From the NCBI GenBank assembly GCA_949752795.1, contig OX457058.1:153894353-153958352 (forward strand): DNA of 64,000 nucleotides, read 5' to 3'. Made by a program: the position numbers and the translations under genes. The stretch's first letter is position 1, and every line of letters starts with the position of its first letter. The notes beneath the pieces are model-generated. The model saw only the letters and a list, made by a program, of their open reading frames with translations. It made no database searches and was not told the origin of the DNA. Origin of the DNA: Hyperoodon ampullatus. Taxonomy: Eukaryota; Chordata; Mammalia; Artiodactyla; Ziphiidae. This document shows positions 48,040 through 59,512 of this stretch, piece by piece.

Positions 48040-48450
48040 CAATATTCATTCCTCTACTCAACAACTGTTGGTTGAGTTCATGCTATGGGTCTGACACATG
48101 GGTAGACACAGGATCCAGTAGTAAAAAAGACAATTGTGGTCTCTGCTTCGCTGGGGCTTCCATGCTACTTGGGTTAGACAGATTTTTTAAAAAAGAAGCA
48201 GCAGCAGCTAATAAAGTAATAATAAGTGTGAAGGATAGAAAGGAATAAGGAAGCTGAGATGGAGAATTATGGGATGGGGAGGAAAGCTACTTTAGGTGGG
48301 ATTATTGGGGAGGATCACTCTGAAGAGATGACATTAAAGCCAAGCTCTGAAAGATGAGACAATGTTAACTGTGCAGAGTGAGTGGAGGTATGTTCTAAAT
48401 AGTGAAAACAGCATGTGCAAAGGCCCTGGGGTGAGACTGAATCTCAGCAG
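48040..48450 (-). mobile_element. L2 fragment (antisense)
   Basis: 'tattcattcctctactcaac', 'catgctatgggtctgacaca', 'cagcatgtgcaaaggccctg'. Confidence 0.6.
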
Positions 48451-48889
48451 TGGGGCTTAATGTTAGCCAACTCTTTCATTGTCCAGAATTTTTATTTTAT
48501 ATTTATATTTTTATTTTTATCTTCAGTGGATATTCTGACTTCCAGTATTCTTAAGATCCCAAGCCAATCTCATCCTTTAGCAGGTGATCTCACCTCCTGA
48601 TTCACTAAGAAGATGGAGGCAACACACTTCCTTTCAGCACCAAGTTTCCTCCCATGGTCACACACCAATTTCTTCCTTTCCTTTGTTCTTGAAATTTGTT
48701 CTGACTTCCCTCCATAACCAGCCCTCCCCCCAGCCCCTCTGGGGCCTTTGCTTCATCAATTATTTCCTCTGTCTTGTACTTTCAACCTTGCCCATTCCAC
48801 TGGCTCCTCCTCTTTCACCTTCAAACTAGCTCAAATTTGATAGCTCCTCTTCCAGCTGTGACTTTCGTCTCTTTTTTTTGTGTTCTTAG

Positions 48890-49230
48890 CTGTTCTGTTC
48901 TGAAGATATTGATGTCTTCATTGCTTCCCTCCTGATTCACTCTTCACGCATGCCTTCTCTCTTCTGCCATCTTCCACCCAATGGCCTCTGCTCTTTGAAA
49001 GGCAGTCAGTACCGCCTTTCCCAGACTTTCTAAACATGTGCTTCTTCTCCCTCACCCTCTGCACAGGTCTGTGTTCTGCTGCCTGGGACATCATGTTATT
49101 TCCTTGCTTGAACGCAAGGTCCTTGAAGTCAGGGATTTGTCTTATGTTTTACCACCCAAAGCCCCGAGCACATTACTCTGCCCAGAGGAATTGCTCAGTA
49201 CATATTTATGAGTTGAATTCAATTGGGGTG
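48890..49230 (+). mobile_element. L2 3' portion
   Basis: 'acgcaaggtccttgaagtca', 'gggatttgtcttatgtttta' and 'tgctcagtacatatttatga' are L2 terminal phrases. Earlier bases are weaker. Confidence 0.6.
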
Positions 49231-49889
49231 TCTCTTGGGATACTTCTGGGAACAAATGTGAGATAATTTCCTCTGGGGTAAATGTGAGAGGGCTCCCCTC
49301 AGTGGCAGAATGAGGAGGTTGGATTGGAGATGGGGGTGGGGAGAGAGAGGGATGGAAGGGGGAACAGGCAGAGGGTGCCAGCTTTTATAAGAGGATGATA
49401 AATTATAGCAGCGCTGGGAACAAAACCAAACATCTTTCATGCTGTCAGAGCAATGAAGCCAACACATTCCAAGACGCGGGCACCTGGCAGTGCCTTGCTT
49501 TCGGAAGAGGCACAGACTCTCAGTCCCCTTCTGCTCATCTTCCTTGGGGTGTCTTCTGAAACTGGGGGGAGATGTGTATCCTGGGGTTGGTGAGAGAGAA
49601 GGAAGTCAACCTGAGCCAGCCGTCCTCTTCAATATCCCCTTCCTAGGCAGTAGTGGTCTCATGTGACCCTACTGGTCCTTTCCTTGCCTGGGGTCAACCA
49701 GATGGTGTTGGCTTCCATGCATGTTGCAGGGCATTTGTCCCACCCTCTTTTATGGAGCACTAAAATGTTAAAGTAAAGATGCTCCAAGAATAAGCAAACT
49801 GAAACACACCTGCTGGGGGTGATGAGAAGATCCCAGAGACTTAACTGTTGCGTATTTTCTTCCTTTGTCCACAGTAGGGTGTGAAGTGG

Positions 49890-50015
49890 AAGAAGCCGTG
49901 CTCTGAGAGTCAGGAAACCTGCCTAGATTCGGGGTCTGGCTTTGCCATGGAAAAGTTATTTCACCTCTCTGAGTCTTGATTTCCTAATCCCTAACTTGTT
50001 GGGTTGAGTAAATGA
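49890..50015 (+). mobile_element. MIR fragment
   Basis: 'gtctggctttgccatggaaa' and 'cacctctctgagtcttgatt'. Confidence 0.7.
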
Positions 50016-51007
50016 ACCCCAAGTTACCTTCCTATTTTCTTATTCTGTTATTCCTTGTGCAACTCAGCAATGGGCATCTGTGGTTTTCTCAACCCATTTC
50101 TGTCTTTATGATAACAGCACCCCACTTCACCATTCCCTTTCCACATAGTCCTGGCCAGGCTGTCAACCATACTGCCCTCCCCAACAAGGGATGGGGCCAG
50201 GATCCAAGCTCGGTCAATCAGACTCTGGGACAGGGTCACGTGTCGGCAGCCCCCCAAGGGACCTGCTGTGGGTCCAGCTACCCAGCTGCCCAGGTTCCTG
50301 CCCTGCCTGAGGTCAGATTGTCCATCTCCTCAGTTCTGCAAACTCTCCAGTGTTGCTCCAATAAAATCCCTTTTTCTCCAGGGTCAATATCTGGTGCTTA
50401 TAATCAGTGACCTTGATGATAAATTGTTAGAATCCTGAATCCAGGATCAGAAAGTGACTGGAGGTGGCACAGATTGAATTGTCAATAAAGCTGCCTCTCG
50501 GCTGGGGAGACTCTTAATGGAGAAACAGGGAGTAATCTTGCTAAGCTTTACTGTCTGCTCCTGAGAGAAAAGGGTGCCTATTCAGCAACTGGGGATCCCT
50601 TGGAGAATTCTGAGAAAACGCTGAGGCTCCCTGAGAGAATGCCATATATGCCAGTGTCTTTTGGCATTTCCCACAGAGGGTATTCCTCTGTGCCTGAGCC
50701 CAGACATGGGTGCACCTGTGACCTGAATGATGCTTCCAACAGGCCAGGCCAGGTAAGTCAGCAGTTCACATAACCTCAGCCACTGCCCCTGACCCAACAC
50801 TGCCCAATAGCATTTAACAAGTCAACAAGGAAGGAGCCACTGAGTGCCCTCCTTGGGCTTATAGAGCTGGCCTTACAAGAAGCCCTTAACAAGTGTGCTG
50901 TTGAATGTCTGAAACCTTAGGTAGCTGGAAAGAAAAGAACTTGAGCAAGAGCGGAGGTCAGGGACTTCATCTTTGCTAAATGAATTTGAGTATAAGAATG
51001 ATGAACG

Positions 51008-51213
51008 GGGCTTCCCTGGTGGCACAGTGGTTGAGAGTTTGCCTGCCGATGCAGGGGACACGGGTTCGTGCCCCGGTCCGGGAAGATCCCACATGCCGCA
51101 GAGCAGCTGGGCCCGTGAGCCATGGCTGCTGAGCCTGCGCGTCCGGAGCCTGTGCTCCACAACAGGAGAGGCCACAACAGTGAGAGGCCCGCGTACCGCA
51201 AAAAAAAAAAAAA
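51008..51213 (+). mobile_element. Young CHR-type SINE
   Basis: Sense full-length copy, target-site duplication 'aagaatgatgaa' on both sides, 15-base A tail. Confidence 0.96.
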
Positions 51214-51370
51214 AAGAATGATGAAGGGAGGTCACCTGGCCACCTAGGGAGCAGATCTGAAAAGGAACTCTATTTTGGACTTTCTAGTTCTTCCCTATCG
51301 GACAGTGTTTCTCAAAGTGTGATTATGAAACATTTTCTCATGGCGCTTGGACATTTAAAAAAATTTTATT

Positions 51371-51487
51371 GGGACTTCCTGGCTGTCCAGTGGTTAAGAC
51401 TCTGCACTTCCAGTGCAGGGAACACAGGTTCAATCCCTGGTCAGGGAACAAAGATCCCACATGCCGCATGGTGCGGCCAAAAAAAAG
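51371..51487 (+). mobile_element. Older CHR-type SINE, short form
   Basis: 'gggacttcctggctgtccag', 'ggttcaatccctggtcaggg', 'gtgcggccaaaaaaaag'. Confidence 0.93.
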
Positions 51488-52089
51488 AATTTTTTTTTAT
51501 TTAAAAATTTTTTTGCTTTATTTTATTTTAATGTGTATTAGAGAAAATATTACTAACCTATCCAAATATGATCTACAGATATTTTGCTTAGGAAGAAGCT
51601 AAAGTAGGTACATAAGGCTAAAAAGTGAGTTCGTTTGAATAAAGATATTAAGTATGTAACAGTATAAGTGGGATATGAATTTGGTGACCTTTGCGAAGGT
51701 GGAGCTGGAGTAACTGAAGTTGGGCAGCACTTGTGTAAGAGAAGCTCTGAGCCTCCCCCCACTTCCTGCCCCGCCCCCTCACCACCTCCAGCCAACGCCT
51801 CTGCCTCTGCGTGGCTGGGTGAGGAACCGATCTTGAGTCTGTGAGCTCCTCCAGGCACGGGCTAGGCTTCGTTCACATTGACTCCTCTGTGTCTAGTGCA
51901 CAGCCAGCAAATAGGAAGTACTGACAGATTGAATAATAGTTTTATGCCCTGCCTTGCTCTAGAAAACAATTAAAGCAGACAACACAGAGTAGACTTGCAC
52001 AGAAACAAAGCATGACACAAATTCTAGCCCTTTTTCACAACACGCTTATCCTGTCTAACTGGTCAACCAATCCCAACCACTCGATAAGC

Positions 52090-53160
52090 AGCTTAAAACC
52101 ACCCCTTCTGTCTACTGCCATCCATCCCCATTGCTACTGCCCGGGTCAGGCCACCAATATTTCTCACCTGAAATATTGTTTGCTGCTATCTCCTGACTAT
52201 TGTCCCTGTCTCCAGTCTTACCACATCTAAGACATTTTTTTCACCCAACAGCCAATGGATTGTTTCCAAAATGCAGCTCCACCCCCTGATGGCTTCCTGC
52301 TGCTCACGGGTTGAACCCACAGTCTTTAGAATGATAGACAAGGCCTTTCGTGACCTGGCCTCTGTCTACCTCTCCAACATTATCTCTTACCAATTGCATT
52401 ACCTACCCCGCTCACCAGCCATACTGTAGTTTTCCCTGAAAGCACCATGCGTCTGGGCCTTTGCACATATCACTCCCTCTGCTTGAAATGACCTTCCCTT
52501 TCTTCTTCTGCCTCACTCCTCCGCAATCCTCAGGATCCACTGAAGCTTCACCTCCTTCAAGAAGCCAGCCCAGACTTTTCAATTTGGGTTTCATGTTCCC
52601 ACAGCACCTGCCCTTACTTATCCTAGTACTTACAATAATGAGTCCCAGTTGTTTGTTGGTCCACCTGCCTCATAAATCCTCAAAGTCTTTGAAGGCAGGA
52701 TCCATGGCTTATTCACCTTTTTTTAAAAAAAATTATTTATTTAATGTATTTATTTTTGGCTGCGTTAGGTCTTTGTTGCTGTGCGCCGGCTTTCTCTAGT
52801 TGCGGCGAGCAGGGGCTACTCTTCGTTGCAGTGCGCGGGCTTCTCATTGCGGTGGCTTCTCATGTTGCGGAGCACAGGCTGTAGGTGCGTGGGGTTCAGT
52901 AGTTGTGGCACACGGGCTCAGTAGTTGTGGCTCACAGGCTCTAGAGCTCAGGCTCAGTAGTTGTGGCGCACGGGCTTAGTTGCTCCGCGGCATGTGGGAT
53001 CTTCCCAGACCAGGGCTCAAACCCGTGTCCCCTGCATTGACAGGCGGATTCTTAACCACTGTGCCATGAGGGAAGCCCGGCTTATTCACTTTTATATCTC
53101 CAGAACCCAGCCCAATGATGGACTGAGAATAGGCCCTCAGCAAATATTTGACAGCTGAGT
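52090..53160 (+). mobile_element. L2 element split by a long CHR SINE
   Basis: Extended L2 3' half: 'ctgatggcttcctgctgctc', 'caaggcctttcgtgacctgg', 'ctctgtctacctctccaaca', 'tctgggcctttgcacatatc' and 'tttgaaggcaggatccatgg'. After the SINE, 'aggccctcagcaaatatttg' finishes it. Confidence 0.8.
52724..53077 (-). mobile_element. Long CHR-type SINE (three internal units)
   Basis: Antisense copy inside L2. Target-site duplication 'ggcttattcac(c/t)ttt'. The 'cagtagttgtggc' unit occurs three times. Confidence 0.94.
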
Positions 53161-53730
53161 AGCTGATGGCCACAGTCCTGGGAAAGCTCATGACAAAGGG
53201 GCTTGGAACCATGGAGCCTCTTAAACTCATTAGTGCTATCCACCAAGTAGTTCTAACTTCCCACCTGCTCAGCACACAGTAGGATTACACTCCCTGGCCC
53301 CCCTGTAGCTCCCCACATGGTGGGGACCATGTGATTATTCTGGTCAATGAGTTATAAGCAGAATTATCAAGAGTCACTTTTAGGCTGAAGCATTTAATGC
53401 CAGAGCTCTCCCTCCCTCTGCTCTGAAAACCTGCAATGATCCAGATGGTGGCTTCTCCATCAGCTGGAATCCTAGAGTGCCTACAACGCCAAGTAGAGCC
53501 CCCTGCTGACCTGTGATTAACATGTGGGATAAATGAGAATAAGCCTTTGTTACAGTAAGTTTCTGATTTTTTTTGTTTAACCAGCATTACCTATCACAAC
53601 TAACACACCCATGTAGCCCCTGGGGCCCAAAGGACTTAATCTAAACTATATTCTATCCTTCTATCTTCATTCTGGTCTAGTTCACTGATCATGCTGACCC
53701 TTGCCTAACCAGCCCCTTCTCACCCAGAAA

Positions 53731-53838
53731 CAAGAAGGAAGGAAGAAAGGAAGGAAGGAAGGAAGTGGGGAGGGAGGAGGGAAAGGAGGGAGGAGGGAAA
53801 GGAGGGAGGAGGGAAAGGAGGGAGGAAGGAAGGAAAGC
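53731..53838. repeat. (GGAA)n tract with a 16-bp G-rich minisatellite
   Basis: GGAA/GAAA units, then from 53772 three copies of 'gggaggagggaaagga'. The four GGG runs with loops of 4-6 bases fit a G-quadruplex pattern. Confidence 0.93.
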
Positions 53839-53909
53839 CATCATACCATTAACCAGGAACCCAGCTGAATGGCCACTTGGGAGACATGGCCTCAAGAACT
53901 GTGAAGTCC

Positions 53910-54122
53910 AGGGCTTCCCTCGTGGCGCAGTGGTTGAGAGTCCGCCTGCCGATGCAGGGGACACGGGTTCGTGCCCCGGTCCGAGAAGATCCCACATGCC
54001 GCGGAGCGGCTGGGCCCGTGAGCCATGGCCGCTGAGCCTGCGCGTCCGGAGCCTGTGTTCCACAACGGGAGAGGCCACAGCAGTGAGAGGCCCGCGTACC
54101 GCCAAAAAAAAAAAAAAAAAAA
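53910..54122 (+). mobile_element. Young CHR-type SINE
   Basis: Sense full-length copy ('cttccctcgtggcgcagtgg'), ~19-base A tail, target-site duplication 'aagaactgtgaagtcca'. Confidence 0.96.
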
Positions 54123-54467
54123 GAACTGTGAAGTCCACAGTGAGTTCACCGCCATGAAGACAGACCAGCCCACCCTCAGACAGCAAAGGGGGAGCTGGGT
54201 AGTTTTCCTCTCTGTCCTCTGCATAGTCAGTTACTTGGGGATCCTTAAAACTCACAGTGCGCTTACCCTCTAAATCTGACCCTCGTCCCACTCCTAACTC
54301 ATATGTACCCTGAAACACCCTTTATAGGTAGGTATACACACCCTGAGGGGGGAGGAGGTCACAACTCTCACAATATCACACCCATGCCACCTACCAGCTT
54401 GCCTTCAGCCAGTGTCCATACCATTCACAGCTCACAAAATGTCCCTCTGCTAGTCCCCCCCCTGTTC

Positions 54468-54676
54468 TTTTTTTTTAAATATTTATTTATTTTGGCTGTG
54501 CCAGGTCTTAGTTGCAGCATGTGGGATCTTCACTGTAGCGTGCGTTCTCTTTTAGTTGCAGCATGTGGACTTCTTAGTTGCGGCATTCGGGATCTAGTTC
54601 ACCAACCAGGGATGGAACCTGGGCCCCTTGCATTGGGAGCGTGGAGTCTTACCCACTGGACCACCAGGGAAATCCT
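54468..54676 (-). mobile_element. Older CHR-related SINE
   Basis: Antisense: 'tatttattttggctgtgcca', 'cagcatgtgggatcttcact', 'accaaccagggatggaacct', 'ggaccaccagggaaatcctg'. Body differs from both the young and long forms. Confidence 0.88.
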
Positions 54677-55426
54677 GGGCTGTCTGTTCTTGAACACACT
54701 GGTATCATGGTTCCCCAGATACCAATGCCATCAACTGCACATGTAGGGAGTTATGGTTGGGCACCATCTTGTTCTAGCCTGAGTCCTGGGGTCCTGATGT
54801 GAGGTCTTGTGCTTCCCTGGCAGGGGGGTATGTACACCATATAAACCCATGTATGTTCCAGGCCTTCTCTCATACCCATTAAGCCCAATTAGAATGCCAA
54901 TGTATAATCTTAATATTCTAATGCCCCATGTAATGATTAAGAATAATGGTGATTTCCACTTCCCTTCCCCTTTCTTCCCCTATCTCCTTTTCCTCTCCTC
55001 CCACAGAAAAGCTACATGTTTGCTTCTTTATGAATTTTTGCTTGACTTTATTCTTTCCCCTGGGGACTGGGAAGATGTTGGCTGGGTAATGATGATGATG
55101 CTCATCCCATTTTGGCATTTTTGTCACTGGATTCTCAGTGCCAGTTACAGAACATGGCATCAAATGTTGCTGATGGGGATGGGGACAGGACAGAGAGGAG
55201 GAGAGTAACGTTGATAGGGTGTACACATTGGGAGTTGCTCTCCTGGACATTTGCTCACTTAGTTTTCATGGCAACCAAGGGTAAATGATATTATAACTAT
55301 CATGAAGACTGTCCAAGCTGGGGAACATTGGGCCTGCAAGGTGGGCATGAGAGGGCAAAGCAGAGGAGAGAAAAGGGAGGAGAATGGAGCTGAACTGCTC
55401 TTCCCAGAGCCCTCCCCCCACAGCAT

Positions 55427-55463
55427 CACACACACACATACACACACACACACACACACACAA
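55427..55463. repeat. (CA)n microsatellite
   Basis: About 37 bp of CA with one CATA interruption. Confidence 0.95.
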
Positions 55464-55689
55464 ACACCACGGGTAGAAAGTTCTTCCACCCAAGCCCTGA
55501 TCACTTGTTTGCACAGACTTACCCAGATTTGCTGGATGAAAGTGGTAAACTCTTTGAGATCTGGGAGTCTGAAGCTCCACTTCCTCAGATAGGTGGCTTC
55601 CTGTCTTCAAAATGTCCATCCTATATCCAGCCTGGAAATAGAATGATCCTGGAAAGTCCACTGTCAATCTAAGATGCACCTCCTTGGTG

Positions 55690-55865
55690 TGGGGTAAAAA
55701 ACATGGACTCTGGAATCAGAAGGATCTGGGAAAGTCTGTTAGCCTCTCTGAGCCTCAGTTTTTCTATACTTAAAATGGGAATTATCATGCTTACCTCATC
55801 AGACTGATGGCTCACACAGAGTGCCTAGCACGTGGTAGGTACTTAATAAAATATTAATTGAGGTA
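55690..55865 (+). mobile_element. MIR element
   Basis: 'acatggactctggaatcaga', 'agcctctctgagcctcagtt', 'gtgcctagcacgtggtaggt'. Confidence 0.85.
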
Positions 55866-55879
55866 AACTGGGTCTTTAT

Positions 55880-56925
55880 TCATATGAAATGTATTACTTA
55901 ACTTTAGTTTTTGAAAGATAGTTTCATTGGGTATAGATCTTAGGTTGACATTTTGAAGATAATATCATCACTGTCTTCTAGTTTCCATTAGTGCTATTGA
56001 TAAGTGAGCCATCACCCAGTTGTGGTTCCTTTTTAAGTGATCTGTCTTTTCTCTCTGGCTTTTTTTTTTTTTTTTTTTTTTGGCTGCATTGGGTCTTTGT
56101 TGCTGTGCACAGGCTTTCGCTTTTTGTGGTGAGTGGGGGCTACTCTTCGTTGCAGTGCGCGGGCTTCTCATTGTGATGGCTTCTCTTGTTGCAGAGCACA
56201 GGCTCTAGGCACTTGGGCTTCAGTAGTTGTGGCACGCAGGCTCAGTAGTTGTGGCTCGCGGGCTCTAGAGCACAGGCTCAGTAGTTGCAGCACACAGGCT
56301 TAGTTGCTCCGCGGCATGTGGGATCTTCCCGGACCAGGGCTTGAACCCGTGTCACCTGCATTGGCAGGTGGATTCTTAACCACTGAGCCACCAGGGAAGC
56401 CCTCTCTAGCTATTTTTTAAATCTCTTTTTCTTTGATGTTTTTCAATTTTACTCTGATGTATTTGGAATGAATGTCTTTTGATTTATTATACTTAGAGTT
56501 TATTGGACATCCAGGATGTGAGGATGTCTTTCAACAACTCTGGGAAATCCTCAGGCATTATTTCATCAAGCATTGGCTCTTCATTCTGCTTCTCTCCTTT
56601 TGGGACTCAAAACAGGTGTATCTTAGATCTTCTCACTCTATCCTCCATCCCTCTTTAACATCTCTTTCATATTTTACATGTCTTTGTCTCTTTGAACTAA
56701 ATTCTGGAAAATGTTTAAATCTATCTTTCATATTATTAGTATTTTTCTCTTCAGTTGTGTCTAATTTTTTGTTTGATCCTTTCATTGACATTCTAAGTTT
56801 AATTATTATGTTCCCACTTCTACAAGTTCCTTTTGTTTTATTTCCAACTATTTAAGTTGTTCTTTATAGTCTCATACTCCTTGCTCTTACTTCAAACTTA
56901 TTTCTTTAGATATATTTGTGGTAGG
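55880..56925 (-). mobile_element. Ancient L1/HAL1-type fragment (antisense)
   Basis: Antisense ORF1-region wording, such as 'ctttcaacaactctgggaaa' and 'aggcattatttcatcaagca'. It parallels the block near 60390-60620, so it is a separate element from the one at 57-62 kb. A long CHR SINE splits it. Confidence 0.6.
56061..56400 (-). mobile_element. Long CHR-type SINE (three internal units)
   Basis: Antisense, 21-base T run, 'ggctgcattgggtctttgtt' to 'gagccaccagggaagccc'. Target-site duplication 'ctctct(g/a)gct'. Confidence 0.94.
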
Positions 56926-57010
56926 CAGAATAATGGCATCCCAAAGACGTCCATGTCCTAATTCCTGGGGGATTAGGTTATATAACAAAGGAGAATTAAG
57001 AGTAGGCATG
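56926..57010 (+). mobile_element. MaLR (MLT1-like) LTR fragment
   Basis: 'ggtaggcagaataatggcat', 'cccaaagacgtccatgtcct', 'gggggattaggttatataac' resemble the 5' part of an MLT1-type LTR. Confidence 0.5.
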
Positions 57011-57520
57011 TTTATGGGAGGTCTGCTTCTGTTTTGTAAAAATTATGTTCTATTGATCCATGTGCCTATCCATCTGCCAAATTCCATACAGTTTTGATTA
57101 CTGTAGAACTGGTGTTAGTTCTTCTTTAAACATTTGATAGAATGCTCCAGTGAAGCTATCTGGGCCAGGAGTTTCTAATTTGGGAGTTTTTAAATTACAA
57201 ATTCAATTTCTTCAAAAGTATAGGATTATTCAAATTACTTACTTCATATTGGGTGAGCTGTGGTAGTTGGTGTTTTTTGAGGAATGAATTCATTTCATCT
57301 AAGTTGTCAAATTTGTGTGTAGAATTGTTTGTAGTATCCTTTTACTTAAAAAAATATCTGCAGCATCTATAGTGATATCCCTTGTTTCATTTCTGATATT
57401 GGTAACTTGCATTTTCTCTTTTTATTCTTTGTCAGTCTTGCTAGAGGTTTGTCAATTTTATTGATATTTTCAAAGAACCAGCTCTTTTTTCCATTGATTT
57501 AGATTTTTTTCCTGTTTTTT

Positions 57521-57731
57521 TTTTTTTTTTTTTTTTTTTTTGCGGTATGCGGGCCTCTCACTGTTGTGGCCTCCCCCGTTGCGGAGCACAGGCTCCGGAC
57601 GCGCAGGCTCAACGACCATGGCTCACGGGCCCAGCCGCTCCACAGCATGTGGGATCTTCCTGGACCGGGGCACGAACCCGTGTCCCCTGCATCGGCAGGC
57701 GGACTCTCAACCACTGCGCCACCAGGGAAGC
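57521..57731 (-). mobile_element. Young CHR-type SINE
   Basis: Antisense full-length copy nested in L1, target-site duplication 'tcctgttttt'. Confidence 0.95.
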
Positions 57732-58680
57732 CCTCCTGTTTTTAATTTCACTGATTTTGGGTCTCATCTTTCTTATTTCCTTCCTTCTGCTTGCTTTGCA
57801 TTTATTGTGATCTTATTTTTCTATGATCTTGAGGTGGGAGCTTAGATTATTGATTTAAGACTCTTCCTCTTTTCTGGTATAAGCATTTAATGCTATAAAT
57901 TTCCTTCTCAACATGGCTTTACCTACAAAACCACAAGTTTTAACCACTTTCATTTTCATTCAGTTTGATTTTTAAAAAATTTCCCTTTAGACTTTCCTCT
58001 TTGACCTATGGATTACATGGAATTGCATGGAATTGTAATGTTTCATTTCCAGATAGTTGGAGATTTTTCTATTATATTTCTGTTATTGATTTCTAGTTTG
58101 ATTCCATTTTGGTCAGATAAACCACCCTGAATGATTCCAACTCTTTTCAATTTGTTGAGATTTAGTTTATGGCCCAAAATATGATCTGTCTTGATATATG
58201 TTCCATGGGCACTTGAAAAGAATGTGTATTCTGCTTTGTGGAGTGGAGTGGATTAGATTCTATTGGTTTATGGTGTTGTCAAATTTTTCTATACTCTTGC
58301 TGGTTTTCTGTTTAGTTCTATCAATTACTAAGAGAGGGGTATTGAAGTCTCCAACATTAATTATGGATTTCCCTATGTCTCCTTCCAGTTTTATCAACTT
58401 TTGCATTTTTATCAATATTTTGCAGCTCTGTTGTTTGGTGCATACACCTTTAGGATTGCTAGGTGTTCTTGGTGGATTGACACTTTTATCATTATGTAAA
58501 GTACTTCTTTGTCACCAATAGTTTTCTTTGCTCTGAAATTTACTTTGTCTGATATCGATATAGACATTTCTCTTTTCTCCAGATTTGTATTTGCAAGACA
58601 TATCTTTTCCATCCTTTTACTTTCAACCTACCTATATTGTTACATATAAAGTGAATTTCTTGTAGATGGCATATAGTTGG

Positions 58681-59008
58681 TGTCGTGGCCTGAATGTTTG
58701 GGTCCCCCCCCCAAATTTATACGTCAAAACCCTATTCCAATGTGATGATATCTGGAGGTGGGGCTTTTTGGAGGTAATGAGGTCATGAATAAGATTAGGG
58801 CCTCTGTTAGAAGAGGCCAGAGAGCTAGCTAGCTCTCTCTGCCTTTTGAGGATAAAAGAAGTCAGACGTCTGCAACTCAGAAGAGGCAACCCAACCATGC
58901 CGGCACCTGGATCTTGTACAGCCAGCCTCCGAAACTGTGAGAAATAAACTTCTGTTGTGTAGGTCACCAAATTTATGGTATTTTGTTATAGTAGCTTGAG
59001 CTAAGACA
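58681..59008 (+). mobile_element. Solo MaLR LTR (MLT1/MST type)
   Basis: Starts TGTCGTGGCCTGAATGTTTG and ends GAGCTAAGACA. Contains 'ccctattccaatgtgatgat', 'aggtggggctttttggaggt' and 'aactgtgagaaataaacttc'. Flanked by the 5-bp duplication GTTGG (58676-58680 and 59009-59013). 328 bp, non-coding, an old endogenous retrovirus-like LTR. Confidence 0.88.
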
Positions 59009-59040
59009 GTTGGGTCATGTTATTTTATCCACTCTCTTTT

Positions 59041-59512
59041 ATTTTTTAAAAAATTCATTTATTTATTTTTGGCTGAGCTGGATCTTCATTACTGTGCGTG
59101 GGCTTTCTATAGTTGCGGTGAGTGGGGGCTACTCTTCATTGTGGTGCATGGGCTTCTCATTGTGGTGGATTCTCTTGTTGCAGAGCGTGGGCTCTAGGCA
59201 CACAAGCATCAGTAGTTGCAGCACTCGGGCTCAGTAGTTGTGGCCTGCGGGCCCTAGAGTGCGTGGGCTTCAGTGGTTGCAGTACGTGTGCTCTAGAGCA
59301 CACAGACTTCAATAGTTGTGGTGCACGGACTCAGTAGTTGAGGTGCGTGGGCTAAGTAATTGCGGCTCGTGGGCTCTAGAGCACGGACTCAGTAGTTGTG
59401 GCGCATGGGCTTAGTTGCTCCGTGGCATGTGGGATCTTCCCAGACCAGGGATTGAACCCGTGTCCCCTGCATTAGCAGGCAGATTCTCAACCACTGGACC
59501 ACAGGGAAGTCC
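59041..59512 (-). mobile_element. Long CHR-type SINE with expanded internal repeat (seven units)
   Basis: Antisense copy about 470 bp long against ~320-350 bp for its siblings. The extra length is additional 'cagtagttg...gggct' units, about seven against one to three elsewhere in this window. Confidence 0.9.

Noticed and set aside
56472..56855. Hydrophobic 127-codon plus-strand frame suggesting a membrane protein
   Set aside because: It is the antisense reading of an AT-rich L1/HAL1 relic, where T-rich codons give spurious hydrophobic runs.
58412..58612. Minus-strand frame with endonuclease-like wording
   Set aside because: LVYAPN-type sequence next to other L1 blocks marks it as an L1 ORF2 remnant, not a cellular nuclease.
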